Below are positions 40,809 through 51,264 of a DNA stretch of 64,000 nucleotides, piece by piece. The stretch covers positions 2,353,001-2,417,000 of the forward strand of contig NZ_CP104205.1 of NCBI RefSeq assembly GCF_025244665.1, in the 5' to 3' direction. This DNA comes from Maribacter litopenaei (GTDB lineage Bacteria > Bacteroidota > Bacteroidia > Flavobacteriales > Flavobacteriaceae). The first letter of the stretch is position 1. Each line of letters opens with the position of its first letter. A program made the position numbers and the translations under genes. The notes under the pieces were generated by a model. The model ran no database searches. It had not been told where the DNA came from and worked only from the letters and a program-made list of their open reading frames with translations.

Positions 40809-41451
40809 TTACAACACTTGCTTTAAAAGATCTTTAATCTCGCTTAACATCATGGCTGTAGCGCCCCAAATAATATAATCGTTTAATTTAAAGGCAGGTA
40901 CAGAAATCTCCTTTGCATAGGAGGTGCTCAACTTTTTTGAAGTAAGGTTGATATCCTCCAAAAAATCCGTCAAGGAAATTTCCAAAAGTGAGGCTACTTC
41001 AGATTCCTGGATCTTAAAAGGTTTAGGTTCCTTATAAAGACCGATGAAAGGTTGCACCTCAAAATTACTGGGTGGAATATAGACCTCTGAAATGGTCCGG
41101 ACAATTTCAACATCCTTTGGGTTCACCCCTACCTCCTCATATGTTTCCCTAAGCGCCGTAATCTTGAGGCTCCCGTCTTCCCTTTCAGCTTTTCCTCCAG
41201 GCAGTGCCACTTGATTTGAATGAATACCCTCATAGGTCTTCCTAAGAATACATAAAAGATGTGTCATATTCCGGGAATCTGGATAAAACAAGGCCATCAC
41301 GGCTGCTTTGCGTGGATTTTTTCTAAGGATCTTACCTTCCATCAATTCCCTGATCCGAATCTCTCGGAGCCATTTTGTAATGTGAAATTTCGCCCGGAAG
41401 GGGTAAATCCTTTATTTTTGAAATCCGTTGCTCAAAAAAGTTGAAATCCAT
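40809..41451 (-). CDS. NudL-like CoA pyrophosphohydrolase (one frame break)
   Basis: A Nudix hydrolase of about 213 residues starting at ATG 41451 (MDFNFFEQRISKIKDLPLPGE). The Nudix box is LPGGKAEREDG... TALRETYEEVGV, with the two-residue insertion usual for the UPF0035/NudL group that cleaves CoA. The frames join near 41368, where restoring CCAGA gives HYKMAPEIRIRELMEG. Its start codon overlaps the start of the divergent cyclophilin gene in the sequence CATG. Probably co-transcribed with the acyltransferase. Confidence 0.85.
41413..41420 (+). promoter_or_regulatory. Candidate -7 element for the cyclophilin gene, inside the Nudix gene
   Basis: TATTTTTG on the plus strand, 30 bases before the cyclophilin ATG and inside the coding region of the divergent Nudix gene. 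Confidence 0.4.
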
Positions 41452-42167
41452 GCGTTTAAAGACTTTCTACTATTTTCTCATAGTCCTTACGGTTCCCTAT
41501 ATAAGTTGTAAAGATAATCCGCAAAAAACTGAAACCCCACCGAAAATCCAAATAAAAGAGGTGGATTCCTCCGAAGTAAATACAGGAGATTCCAAGGAAG
41601 CAGAAGAGAATGCTTTTGAACTCACCGAGGAGAACGCCATCGATTTTTTCTTCGATTATCAGAAAAACTTAAAAGTCAATAAAGTTAAAATGACCACAAA
41701 GTTTGGAAGCTTTGTCATTCAACTATACGACGATGTTCCCTACCATAAGGCAAATTTCATCTATTTGACCGAGAAAAGGGTATTTTGACTATACACAATT
41801 TCATAGGGTTGTCAAGGATTTTATAATCCAAGGAGGTAGTTCGGACGACCAAAAAACGGCGGATAAAAGATGGGATATTGGTAGATACCTCCTACCCCCT
41901 GACACAAAAAAAGGATACAGCCACCATAGAGGAACCGTATCCATGCCAAGTAGCGAAATGGATAACCCACACAAACTAGCATCGCCATATGAGTTTTTTA
42001 TAGTAGTAACGGATCCTGGATCATATCATCCGGATGGTGATTTTACTCCCTTTGGAAAAGTAATTGAGGGTATGGACGTTGTGGATGAAATCAATGCCCA
42101 ACCCGTTGGTAAAGGTGATTGGCCACAGCAGAATATCTATATTACCAAGGCAGAAGTTATTGAGTAA
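41450..42167 (+). CDS. Cyclophilin-type peptidyl-prolyl isomerase lipoprotein (one frame break)
   Basis: About 238 residues. The ATG at 41450 opens a lipoprotein signal (FLIVLTVPYISC), an acidic linker, then the cyclophilin domain: KMTTKFGSFVIQLYDD, TQFHRVVKDFIIQGG (active-site arginine) and FFIVVTDPGSYHPDGDFTPFG. The frames join near 41768, where restoring CCAGA gives LTRKGYFDYTQFHR. It would help fold envelope proteins. Its start overlaps the Nudix start. Confidence 0.9.
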
Positions 42168-42170
42168 TCA

Positions 42171-42776
42171 TCATTTAGGATATATACCGGGCAAGGCTAT
42201 CTTAAATTTCACTGCCAAAAGGCGCAAAACTATGATGCAGATAATTCCCGTGATGTAGGGAATATCTCGATTCACGGGAAACTGGAGCATTAAAAAATAG
42301 ACGCCGCCACCAAGTATACATACGGTCGCGTAAATCTCCCGTCTGAAAATGACGGGGATTTCATTACACAAAATATCTCTAATAACCCCACCAAAACAAG
42401 CGGTCATGATTCCCAAAGCGATGCACATTATGGGCATTAAACCCGCATCCAATCCCTTTTGAATCCCAATCATTGTGTAGAGGCCAATGCCAATAGTGTC
42501 AAAAAGGAAAAGTGATTTCCTAAAGTGTTTTAACCTTCCGGCAAAAAGAATGGAAAGAATAACCGTGATAATGATAATGACCGTATAATTGGGCTGCGTC
42601 ATCCAGCCTACTGGTGTATTTCCTATCAATACATCCCTTAGCGTACCTCCTCCCACTGCGGTCACAAATGCTATGATGAAGACACCAAAGACATCCAAAC
42701 GCTTATCCATAGCAACCAAAACCCCCGATATGGCAAAGGCGATAGTTCCTAAAATATCAATAAGCGAGTAGAGCAT
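42171..42776 (-). CDS. TRIC/UPF0126-family membrane channel protein
   Basis: A 201-residue protein with seven hydrophobic helices in two repeats, each with a glycine-rich motif before RD: GGGTLRDVLIG and GGVIRDILCNE. This is the bacterial TRIC fold (YadS-like), known to conduct K+ or Na+ as trimers. Intact. It lies 3 bases downstream of the RDD gene, likely co-transcribed, and converges on the cyclophilin gene. Confidence 0.88.
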   Translation of the reverse strand: MLYSLIDILGTIAFAISGVLVAMDKRLDVFGVFIIAFVTAVGGGTLRDVLIGNTPVGWMTQPNYTVIIIITVILSILFAGRLKHFRKSLFLFDTIGIGLYTMIGIQKGLDAGLMPIMCIALGIMTACFGGVIRDILCNEIPVIFRREIYATVCILGGGVYFLMLQFPVNRDIPYITGIICIIVLRLLAVKFKIALPGIYPK

Positions 42777-42779
42777 GTT

Positions 42780-43495
42780 TTACAATTGCTGTGTATAATA
42801 ACTGTAATCCTTGATGACAATATCCACAAATTCTATGGGCTGCAGGTCGCTAGAAATATCCGTAACCTTTTTTATCCGATTGTTCAGGGACAAAATTACG
42901 CGATGGTTTCCATTTCTGCGAGCGCTATCGAACAAGTTTTTGATGGTCTGCATCTCATTGTCCTTAAAGACGGTGACCTGAGGAAACTTTGGAGCATAAT
43001 CCGAAGGTAGTTCACGTAAAAGGGTATCGCTTAAAAACACCTTTCTTTTCTCGCTGATTACTGTGGTGCCAGCCGCTATATCCCCCACCCTTTGTCCTTT
43101 ACCTCGGATTAAAATCGTAAAAACTGCAATACCACCGGAGGTTAAGGTAATATCGAGAATTCGCAAAATCCATCGGATAAAATAACTGGAAAAACCAGGT
43201 TTGGTGCCATCCAATTTTACGACCCTTATATTCAAGAAATTCTTTCCTATGGTCTTTCCGTCCATAAAAGTTTCCATCAAAAAATAATAGAGAAATGCCG
43301 GCAGACTTAAAAGAAGGTAAATGGCCCAAGAATCACCTGGCTCTACATCCAGGGCCAGTAATAACCAAATCATCAAAACATAATAAATTACAATGACAAG
43401 AGTATCTATAATGTAAGCCGAATGCGGTCTCCAAGGTGCGCGGTATTTTGGGCGATGCTTATATTTTGAGCCGTTTCTATTTGAAATTGTTCCAT
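42780..43495 (-). CDS. RDD-family membrane protein (N-terminal frame break)
   Basis: About 238 residues starting at ATG 43495 (MEQFQIETAQNI); near 43423 restoring TCTGG gives GDRILAYIIDTLV, the RDD motif region. Two or three helices follow (IYYVLMIWLLLAL, AIYLLLSLPAFLYYFL), then GKTIGKNFLNIRVV and GQRVGDIAAGTTVI. The C-terminus is soluble. RDD proteins are linked to MoxR/DUF58 modules and to ion or osmolyte traits; here it lies divergent, 33 bases from the SpoIIM gene that opens the MoxR operon, as is common in Bacteroidota. Confidence 0.85.
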
Positions 43496-43528
43496 TCTTT
43501 TGTTTCTTTGGAATAAACCAAGTAGTTA

Positions 43529-44513
43529 ATGCGCGAAGCCGCCTTTGTAAAGCAAAATAAGGACAAATGGTCAACTTTTGAAAGCGCTTTGGCTAACAAA
43601 ACGAATCTGGATCCGAATGTATTGTCCGATTTATATATAGAGGTAACGGACCATCTAAGTTATGCCAAAACCTTCTATCCAAAGAGCAATACAGAATTTT
43701 ATCTCAATTCCTTAGCGTCACAGGCACATCAAAAAATTTATAAGACCAAAAGAGAGCCAAAAAACCGAATCATTACGTTTTGGAAGACTGAATTTCCCCT
43801 GATGTTCAAGGATCACCATAGAGAGCTTTTGATAGCTTTTTTGGTATTTCTTTTTTTCTCTTTTGTAGGGGCATACTCTGCGGCCAATGAAGGTGATTTT
43901 GTACGTTCGATTTTGGGAGACGCTTATGTAAATTTGACGCTTGACAATATTGAAAAAGGCGATCCTATGGCCGTTTACAAACAAATGGGTGAATTCAATA
44001 TGTTTTTGGGAATTACAATCAACAACATCAAGGTAGCACTAATGGCCTTCGTTTTTGGGATATTATTGGGCGTAGGAACCCTTGTCGTGATGTTGCAGAA
44101 TGGAATTATGCTCGGTAGCTTTCAATATTTTTTTTACGAAAAGGGACTCCTTTGGGAGTCAGTCCGTACTATTTGGATACATGGTACTATTGAAATATCT
44201 GTCATAATCATCGCTGGATGTGCAGGTTTGGTCTTGGCAAACGGAATGCTGTTTCCTGGTACCTATACCCGTTTGGAATCTTTTAAAAGAGGTGTAAAAA
44301 ATGGGCTTAAAATAATGGTAAGTACTATACCTTCTTTTATTGTTGCCGGATTTTTGGAAGGCTTCGTAACCGAGACATACCGAGATGCCCGACTGGCTTG
44401 CGATTATAATAATATTAGGGTCGCTCGCACTAATTCTTTTTTACTACGTTATATATCCATACCAAATCCATAAAAAAACTAAACCGAATGAATCCAAATT
44501 ACATCGAGTTTAA
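43529..44513 (+). CDS. SpoIIM-family membrane protein (C-terminal frame break)
   Basis: About 328 residues. The N-terminal MREAAFVKQNKDKW is typical of the family; helices follow at LLIAFLVFLFFSFVGAYSA, NIKVALMAFVFGILLGVG and later. The frame breaks near 44370; restoring CCAGA gives FVTRHTEMPDWLA and a last helix ending at TAA 44513, inside the next gene (26-base overlap). SpoIIM in sporulators helps engulfment, but non-sporulating Bacteroidota carry it in MoxR modules, with unknown role. Confidence 0.85.
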
Positions 44514-45368
44514 AAAACAGCGGGAGCTGGGCGAAATTCTGACCGACACCTTTGCCTTTCTTAGGGCCGAGTTTAAACCCTTCTTTGGTACCTTTTTTAG
44601 AATAGTAGGTCCTTTTTTGGCCGCCATGATTGTAGCCTTGGTGGCATATATGTATTTCATTGGCAATAGTTTTAATCTTTTGGTTCAAACAGACAATGAA
44701 GCGGCTGGTTTTGCCACCATGTTCGTTGTTGTCATTGTCTATTTAATATCTATTATTACGGTATACACGCTGTCGCAATCTACAGTGCTTCACTATATAA
44801 AGTCCTATAACAAAGGACAAGGGGTTACGGATTATAGTACTATTAAGAAAGAAGTCTACGGAAGCTTCGGAGCTTTATCGGTTTAGGTATAATGGTAGGG
44901 CTTTCTGTTTTTGTAGGCCTTATGATATGCCTATTGCCTGGGATATACCTTTATGTCCCTTTGGCGTTATCTTTCAGTATTATGGTCTTTGATAAAATGG
45001 GAGCCTCAGATTCTTATAGTTACAGCTTTAAATTGGTAAAGGATGAATGGTGGATATCCTTTGCAACCATCTTTGTCATAGGAATTATACTCTATATAGC
45101 TGCTTTGGCCTTTTCAATACCTACGGTAGTTTACCAGTGGCTAAAAATGGGTATTTTCTCGGGTGAAATGGACGCAGAAAGTGTCTTTGATATGACCACC
45201 GATCCCATTTACATCCTATTTAACATTATAGGTACCGTAGCCCAGTTTTTATTGAACCTCATTAGCATCATATCGTTGGCCTTGATTTACTTCAACCTTA
45301 ATGAGAAAAAGAATTTCACGGGTACTTTTGAACGTATTGAAAGTTTAGGAAAAACCACGGAAGAGTAA
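44488..45368 (+). CDS. Polytopic membrane protein of the MoxR module (one frame break)
   Basis: About 293 residues with six or so helices; soluble N-terminal ELGEILTDTFAFLRAEFKPFF. The frames join near 44867, where restoring TCTGG gives GSFWSFIGLGIMVGL. No family name is recognised. Position between SpoIIM and DUF4129 and overlaps with both neighbours (26 bases, then 1-base gap) place it in the module. Confidence 0.7.
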
Positions 45369-45369
45369 T

Positions 45370-46108
45370 ATGCAAAAACAGGTCCTGTTGGTGCTATTTA
45401 TATTACTGACCAGTGTTATATTGGCCCAGCAGGATTCGGTGAGTATAAAATATGATACTTCAGAGATTACCCCGATTAACATCAGCGACTCCGATTTGGA
45501 ATCCTTCCAAAATGACTCCGACTTCAATTATGAAATCGTTGAAAAAAATGCACCCGATTGGTGGATTGCTTTTAAGAATTGGATCGGGAGTGTTTTTATG
45601 AAACTGTTCGAGTGGATTTTTGGTATCGAAAAAGCGACAGGGGCCTTTAATTCGTTCTTACAGATTTTACCCTATTTATTGCTTGGTATTCTTATTTTTA
45701 TTTTGATCAAATTTTTCTTGAACGTCAATGCTCGTTCCATTCACCAATCCAAAAAGAATCAAGCACTGGTGGGTCTTTCAGAGGAGGAACACATAATCAA
45801 AAACGAAAATATTGAAACCCTTATAAACAATGCCCTATCTGAAGGTAATTATCGTCTCGGCCATCCGTTTTTATTATCTATTGATACTTCAACAAATGAC
45901 GGATAAAGAAATCATTTCTTGGGCATTGCAAAAAACCAATGAGGATTATTTGATGGAAATCCAAGAAACCGCACTAAAAGATACCTTTAAGCAGATCACC
46001 CGATTCTACAACTACATCTGGTATGGTGATTTTCCTTTGGATGCTACCAAGTACGAAAAAATGGCTCCTTCATTTCATAAATTGAAAAGAATGATAGCCA
46101 ATGGGTAA
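45370..46108 (+). CDS. DUF4129-type membrane protein (one frame break)
   Basis: About 245 residues: signal peptide (VLLVLFILLTSVILAQ), periplasmic part, one central helix (ILPYLLLGILIFILIKFFL) and a cytoplasmic DUF4129 domain with IRFYYLLILQQMTDKEII and the TNEDYLMEI / TRFYNYIWYGDFPL marks. Frames join near 45857 (TCTCGGCC for TCTGGCC). It overlaps the DUF4350 gene by 8 bases. Function unknown; found only with MoxR-DUF58 genes or transglutaminases. Confidence 0.82.
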
Positions 46109-47321
46109 GAAAGGGCTTCCATATATTGTCACGGCCATTATTCTAATTGCAGGACTCATGCTCTTGCAATATAATAAACCCAAGACCATCAATTGGTTCG
46201 AGTCCTTTGTAAGTACCCATAAAATACCCTATGGCACCTATGTGGTAAATGACTTGATGACCAATAACCTCTTTAAAGGAAAGGTACAGCAAGTACACTT
46301 ACCTCCCTATGAGTTTCTTTCAAGTAGTGACTCTTTAAGAGGTATCTATGTTTTTGTCAATAATAGTATTTCCTTTGAAAAGGCAGAACTCCATAGACTT
46401 TTGGAATGGACGGCTAAGGGGAACAAAGTATTTATAGCCTCAGAGAATTTTGAGGAAAATCTAAGCGATACGTTGAACTTTGAAACTGGATACCAGTATG
46501 GAGGTTTTGAAATTGCACAAAAACAAAAACATCATTTAGTCAACCCCACCTTTAAAAAGTCCCATTCCTACATATATGAAAGGGAGAACTACGTAACCTT
46601 TTTTAAGGAAATAGACACTATACAAATGAAGGTGCTGTCCACGGTTAAGTTGGACACTACGAATTCTGAATGGCCTATAGAGAAAATTACTAGTGTTAAA
46701 AGCCCCTTTGGTAAAGGAGAAATTATACTATCCACCTTTCCTAAGGGATTTACCAACTATTTTATATTAAAAGACGATAATAAAGATTATACGGCTGGGC
46801 TACTATCTTATTTTGGAGATTCCCAAAGAATCTACATGGATAATTATTATAAAAGCGGCAAGGCTTTCTACACATCACCTATGTACATCTTTTTAAACAC
46901 CAAAGAGCTGAAATGGGCTTATTACATGGTATTGATTGGAGGTTTGTTTTACATCATCTTTGAAGGAAAAAGAAAACAACGCCCCATTCCTGTGGTAAAA
47001 CCATTACAAAACCAAACCCTGGCTTTTACGAGAACCATATCTGACATGTATTTTGAAAAGGGTGATAGAAAATCCATTGTAGAGCATAAAATAAACTTCT
47101 TTCTAAACTACATTAAGAGCAGGTATTACTTGGGAAATATAAGTAAAGAAGAGGAATTTTACAGGAATGTATCGGCGAGAAGTGGAAATGGTATTGAGGA
47201 GACGACAAGGCTTTTCAATTACATGGATGATTTAAGAAGTAGCCCTGAGGTTTCTGAAAGTCAGCTCGTACAATTAAATAAACTTATTCAAAAATTTAAA
47301 TCGAAAAGTAATGGAAAATAA
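46101..47321 (+). CDS. DUF4350 domain membrane protein
   Basis: A 406-residue protein, intact. An N-terminal helix (YIVTAIILIAGLMLL) precedes a Rossmann-like DUF4350 domain (YVFVNNSISFEKAEL, GNKVFIASENF), a second helix near residue 275 (AYYMVLIGGLFYIIF) and a cytoplasmic helical tail. It overlaps the MoxR gene by 11 bases. The domain resembles a GATase-like fold; no catalytic residues are evident. Confidence 0.82.
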   Translation: MGKKGLPYIVTAIILIAGLMLLQYNKPKTINWFESFVSTHKIPYGTYVVNDLMTNNLFKGKVQQVHLPPYEFLSSSDSLRGIYVFVNNSISFEKAELHRLLEWTAKGNKVFIASENFEENLSDTLNFETGYQYGGFEIAQKQKHHLVNPTFKKSHSYIYERENYVTFFKEIDTIQMKVLSTVKLDTTNSEWPIEKITSVKSPFGKGEIILSTFPKGFTNYFILKDDNKDYTAGLLSYFGDSQRIYMDNYYKSGKAFYTSPMYIFLNTKELKWAYYMVLIGGLFYIIFEGKRKQRPIPVVKPLQNQTLAFTRTISDMYFEKGDRKSIVEHKINFFLNYIKSRYYLGNISKEEEFYRNVSARSGNGIEETTRLFNYMDDLRSSPEVSESQLVQLNKLIQKFKSKSNGK

Positions 47322-48309
47322 TGAAGAGCATAGGGACGAATTAAGCTTTAATAGCAGAATTCCCTTGGCCGAACTACAAAAAGCCGTTGAGGACATAAAA
47401 AAAGAAATTTCCAAGGTAATTGTGGGGCAAAACAATTTTATTGAACTTTTGATTGTATCGTTGCTGGTAGACGGCCATGTATTGATAGAAGGGGTTCCCG
47501 GTGTTGCCAAGACCATTACGGCTAAACTCTTTGCCAAGACCTTAAAAACAGAATTTAGCCGGATTCAATTTACACCGGACCTTATGCCTAGCGATATTTT
47601 GGGTACATCCGTCTTCAATGCAAAAACTTCCGATTTCGAGTTCAAAAAAGGTCCTATATTTTCTAATATCATTCTTATAGATGAAATAAACCGTGCACCA
47701 GCTAAGACCCAAGCGGCCATGTTCGAGACCATGGAGGAAAAACAAGTGACTATGGACGGCACCACCTATCCAATGGCGGCCCCATTCATGGTACTTGCTA
47801 CCCAAAATCCCATAGAGCAAGAAGGTACCTATGCCCTACCGGAGGCCCAGTTAGACAGATTCCTCTTTAAGATAAAAATATCTTACCCAGCTTCGGATGA
47901 GGAAGTTTTAATCCTAAAAACCCATCACGCACGGAAAGGGTCACAGCCCCAAACCTTGATCAAGGATATTCTAAATCCAAAAGAATTGGAAGTATTCAAA
48001 AATCAAATTCAGGAAGTGGTGGTCGAGGAAAAGATTTTCAAATATATTGCGGATGTGGTGGCCAAAACACGAAATCACCCCCATTTATATTTGGGTGGTT
48101 CCCCAAGGGCATCTATCGCGACCATGAATAGCGCCAAGGCCTTTGCGGCAATCAACGGAAGGGATTTTGTAACCCCGGAGGACGTTAAAAAAGCACTGGT
48201 TCCCGTGCTCAACCACAGGGTAATCCTTACACCGGAACGCGAAATGGAAGGGATGTCCACAGAGAGTGTTATTCAAATGATTATGGAAAGCGTTGAAATA
48301 CCCAGGTAA
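47311..48309 (+). CDS. MoxR-family AAA+ ATPase
   Basis: A 332-residue MoxR AAA+ chaperone. Walker A is EGVPGVAKT at about 52-60, Walker B ILIDEINRAPAKTQAA, and sensor regions ATQNPIEQEGTYALPEAQLDRF and SPRASIA. MoxR ATPases remodel partner proteins, often vWA or DUF58 proteins, and the next gene is DUF58, joined TAAATG. Intact. The module's membrane proteins are probable partners. Confidence 0.93.
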   Translation: MENNEEHRDELSFNSRIPLAELQKAVEDIKKEISKVIVGQNNFIELLIVSLLVDGHVLIEGVPGVAKTITAKLFAKTLKTEFSRIQFTPDLMPSDILGTSVFNAKTSDFEFKKGPIFSNIILIDEINRAPAKTQAAMFETMEEKQVTMDGTTYPMAAPFMVLATQNPIEQEGTYALPEAQLDRFLFKIKISYPASDEEVLILKTHHARKGSQPQTLIKDILNPKELEVFKNQIQEVVVEEKIFKYIADVVAKTRNHPHLYLGGSPRASIATMNSAKAFAAINGRDFVTPEDVKKALVPVLNHRVILTPEREMEGMSTESVIQMIMESVEIPR

Positions 48310-49642
48310 ATGAACTTTATTAGGTCATTTTACATCAACAATGTCTTTTTTAGGTACATCGCGATTCTTGCGGGTTGTTTTGTACTTTCATATTGGTTCA
48401 AATCCCTATATCCCATTGCTTGGTTATTGACGTTATTATTAGTGGGTCTTTTTCTTTTCGATATTTATCTATTATATGCATCAGGCCAATCTATAAAAGC
48501 CGAAAGAAAGCTTCCAAAAAAATTGTCCAACAGTGATATCAACCCAATCATAATCACTTTTGAAACCAAGTATGGCTTTAAGACATACGTTTCCATTATA
48601 GATGAATTGCCAGTTCAGTTTCAAAAACGGGATTTCCTGTTCAAGACTTCTCTAAAAAAAGGTGAAAAAAGACAATTTGATTATGAGGTTCGACCAGTGG
48701 AAAGGGGAGAATATGTTTTTGGAAACTTGATTGTGTTTGCCTCCTCACCTATAAGGATTATCCAAAGAAAATATTGTTTTCAAAAAGACCAGATGGTGCC
48801 GGTGTATCCTTCCATCATACAAATGCAACAATATGATTTTTTGGCCATCAGTAATAGGCTATCTACCATCGGACTAAAAAAATTCGAAGAATAGGCCACA
48901 CGCAAGAATTTGAACAAATTAAGGAATACGTACAAGGAGACGATATTCGAACTTTAAACTGGAAAGCGACCGCCAAACAACATCAACTAATGGTAAACCA
49001 GTATCAGGATGAAAAATCGCAACCTATTTATTCTATCATTGATACTGGGAGAGTGATGAAAATGCCTTTCAACGAATTAAAACTATTGGATTATGCCATA
49101 AACAGTTGTCTCGGCCTTTTCTAATGTAACCCTCAAACGCAACGATAAAACAGGCCTAATTGCGTTTTCAAAAAACATCGAAACGTACTTGCCCGCTGTA
49201 CAAAAAATTACCCACCTCAACACAATATTGGAAAAGCTTTACAATATTGGCACTGCTTTTTCGGATTCTGACTTTGGATTGTTATACGGGCACATAAAGC
49301 GAAAAATAACCCACCGGAGTCTTTTGTTGTTGTATACAAACTTTGAACATATATCGGCCTTAAAAAGACAACTTCCTTACCTCTTGGCCATGGCTAAAAA
49401 ACACGTGTTGGTAGTTATTTTCTTTGAAAACTCGGAATTGGATAAGCTCATAAATACCGATGCTGAGGATATGCAGTCCATTTACCATAAAACCATTGCA
49501 GAGAAATTTTCTCTCGGATAAAAAGTTGATGCAAAAGGAATTGGAGAAATATGGCATACAAACCATACTAACCAAACCTGAGGAATTGACCATTAAGACC
49601 ATTAACAAGTACCTAGAAATCAAGGCAAGGGGAATTCTCTAG
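48310..49642 (+). CDS. DUF58 (vWA-like) protein (three frame breaks)
   Basis: About 443 residues: two N-terminal helices (FRYIAILAGCFVLSYWF and AWLLTLLLVGLFLF), a beta domain, then DUF58 with EYVQGDDIRTLNWKATAK and a vWA-like domain starting YSIIDTGRVMKM. The MIDAS DxSxS is not kept (DTGRV), so metal binding may be lost. Breaks: an A run near 48880, TCTCGGCC near 49112 and TCTCGG near 49513. Partner of the preceding MoxR ATPase. Ends the module. Confidence 0.87.
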
Positions 49643-49645
49643 AAT

Positions 49646-50112
49646 TTAGTCTAGAAAGTAGGATACTTGAATCTCAGATTGGATATTTCCGGAGCCCTTA
49701 TCCATAATGATAGGTAAAAACACGGGAATAGAATTGTTGCTTCTATCTGCTACAAGACAACCACAACCTTTTCCAGTTCGTCCATTTCTACGATACGTAT
49801 TTTTGAGTAATAGTTCTAAGGCTAGGCCGGAAATTACGCCTCCCAAGGTAGTATACAGTACATCATCTGTTTGCCAAATTCCGAATTTGACTTATCATAA
49901 GTCTCCTTTGCCAATCCAGCTGCCAAGCTAGATCCAACGGCACCGGCCCATGTCCAACCTCTTTGACCTGGAAAAATCTTATGAGCTGCGTAACCTCCCA
50001 CTCCACCTATTACCACTCCAGCTCCTATATGTTTTGCGGCATTGTTAAAATCCTGTGCCTGTACCATGCCAATACCAAAACTCAATACCAAAAGAAAAAT
50101 CCTAATTTGCAT
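49646..50112 (-). CDS. Small exported glycine-rich protein (one frame break)
   Basis: About 155 residues. Signal peptide MQIRIFLLVLSFGIGMVQA, then glycine-rich hydrophobic stretches (IGAGVVIGGVGGYAAHKIF, GAVGSSLAAGLAKETYD) that recall YfiM-type proteins, and a basic Cys-Arg-rich tail. The frames join near 49885, where restoring TCTGG gives SNSGIWQTDDVLYTTLGG. Function unknown. It converges on the DUF58 gene. Confidence 0.6.
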
Positions 50113-50337
50113 ATCGTAAACAGCTTCTTTTTTATTCTATTCAACGAAAGAATCAATTTTTAATTTCATTGAAAATCTGAATCTTCAAAAAGAAAACAAT
50201 TCAAATATTTTAGGCCCTACTTATATGATTATTTAATGGACATACTGCAAAAAAAACCGATATTCTGTATTATCTGGTCATGTAAAACAAGTGTAATAAA
50301 ATAGTGACCTATTCGACTAAGTTCAAAACAATTATTC

Positions 50338-51051
50338 ATGAAAACTATTTTATATAAAGCCGAAAGCCGAGGCCATGCCAATCATGGTTGGTTGAATTCC
50401 TGCCACAGTTTTAGTTTTGCAAATTATTTTAATCCTGAGCGAATGAACTTTGGCGCTCTTAGGGTGCTGAATGATGATACAGTTTCTGCAGGTCGTGGGT
50501 TTGGTACACACCCACATAGTAATATGGAAATAATCTCCATACCCTTAGAAGGTGACTTAAAACATATGGACAATATGGGCAATTCCACAGTCATCAAAAA
50601 AGGGGATATCCAAGTAATGAGCGCGGGAACTGGTGTGGAGCACAGCGAATTTAACAACAATAGGGATTCATTAGTAAAATTTCTACAGATATGGATTATT
50701 CCCGACAAACAAAATGTAACACCACGATATGATCAAATCTCTATTGAAGACATAAAAGTAAAAAACAAACTATATCAAGTGCTTTCACCCAACCCGGAAG
50801 ACCAAGGAGTGTGGATACACCAAAAGGCATGGTTTCATATGGGTGATTTTGAGAAAGGGCAATCGGAATCCTATTCTTTTAAATTGGAAGGAAATGGGAT
50901 CTACATTTTTGTTTTGGACGGTACACTGAGTGTCAATGACACAGAACTAAATACTAGGGACGGATTTGGAATTTGGGACACCAATTCCTTTGATATCACC
51001 GCAACGAGCGGTGCCAAATTCTTGATTATGGAAGTACCCATGGAATTTTGA
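50338..51051 (+). CDS. Pirin-family protein (YhaK-like)
   Basis: A 237-residue bicupin protein. Metal-binding histidines in FGTHPHSNMEI (H58, H60) and SAGTGVEHSEFN (near 102) are kept. YhaK-like pirins are cytoplasmic, and some have quercetinase activity or act as redox-sensitive regulators; role here unknown. Intact single gene with terminator. Confidence 0.88.
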   Translation: MKTILYKAESRGHANHGWLNSCHSFSFANYFNPERMNFGALRVLNDDTVSAGRGFGTHPHSNMEIISIPLEGDLKHMDNMGNSTVIKKGDIQVMSAGTGVEHSEFNNNRDSLVKFLQIWIIPDKQNVTPRYDQISIEDIKVKNKLYQVLSPNPEDQGVWIHQKAWFHMGDFEKGQSESYSFKLEGNGIYIFVLDGTLSVNDTELNTRDGFGIWDTNSFDITATSGAKFLIMEVPMEF

Positions 51052-51080
51052 TTAACATTTCAGCACTCCAACACAAATCA

Positions 51081-51110
51081 AAAAAGATGCCGTTAAGCGG
51101 CATCTTTTTT
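51081..51110 (+). terminator. Terminator of the pirin gene
   Basis: Stem AAAAAGATGCCG / CGGCATCTTTTT with loop TTAAG followed by T run. Confidence 0.9.
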
Positions 51111-51264
51111 TATGAAGTAAAAATAAATGGATAACTGATCTTCAAGTTTGGTATATTTAGGGAAAGTCATAACGATATGAAATGAGCTATAACAAGTCTC
51201 GGCTACTAACCGAGATGGTTATTGCGAATTACATCTGACCTATGAAAAACAGAAAAATAAACAG

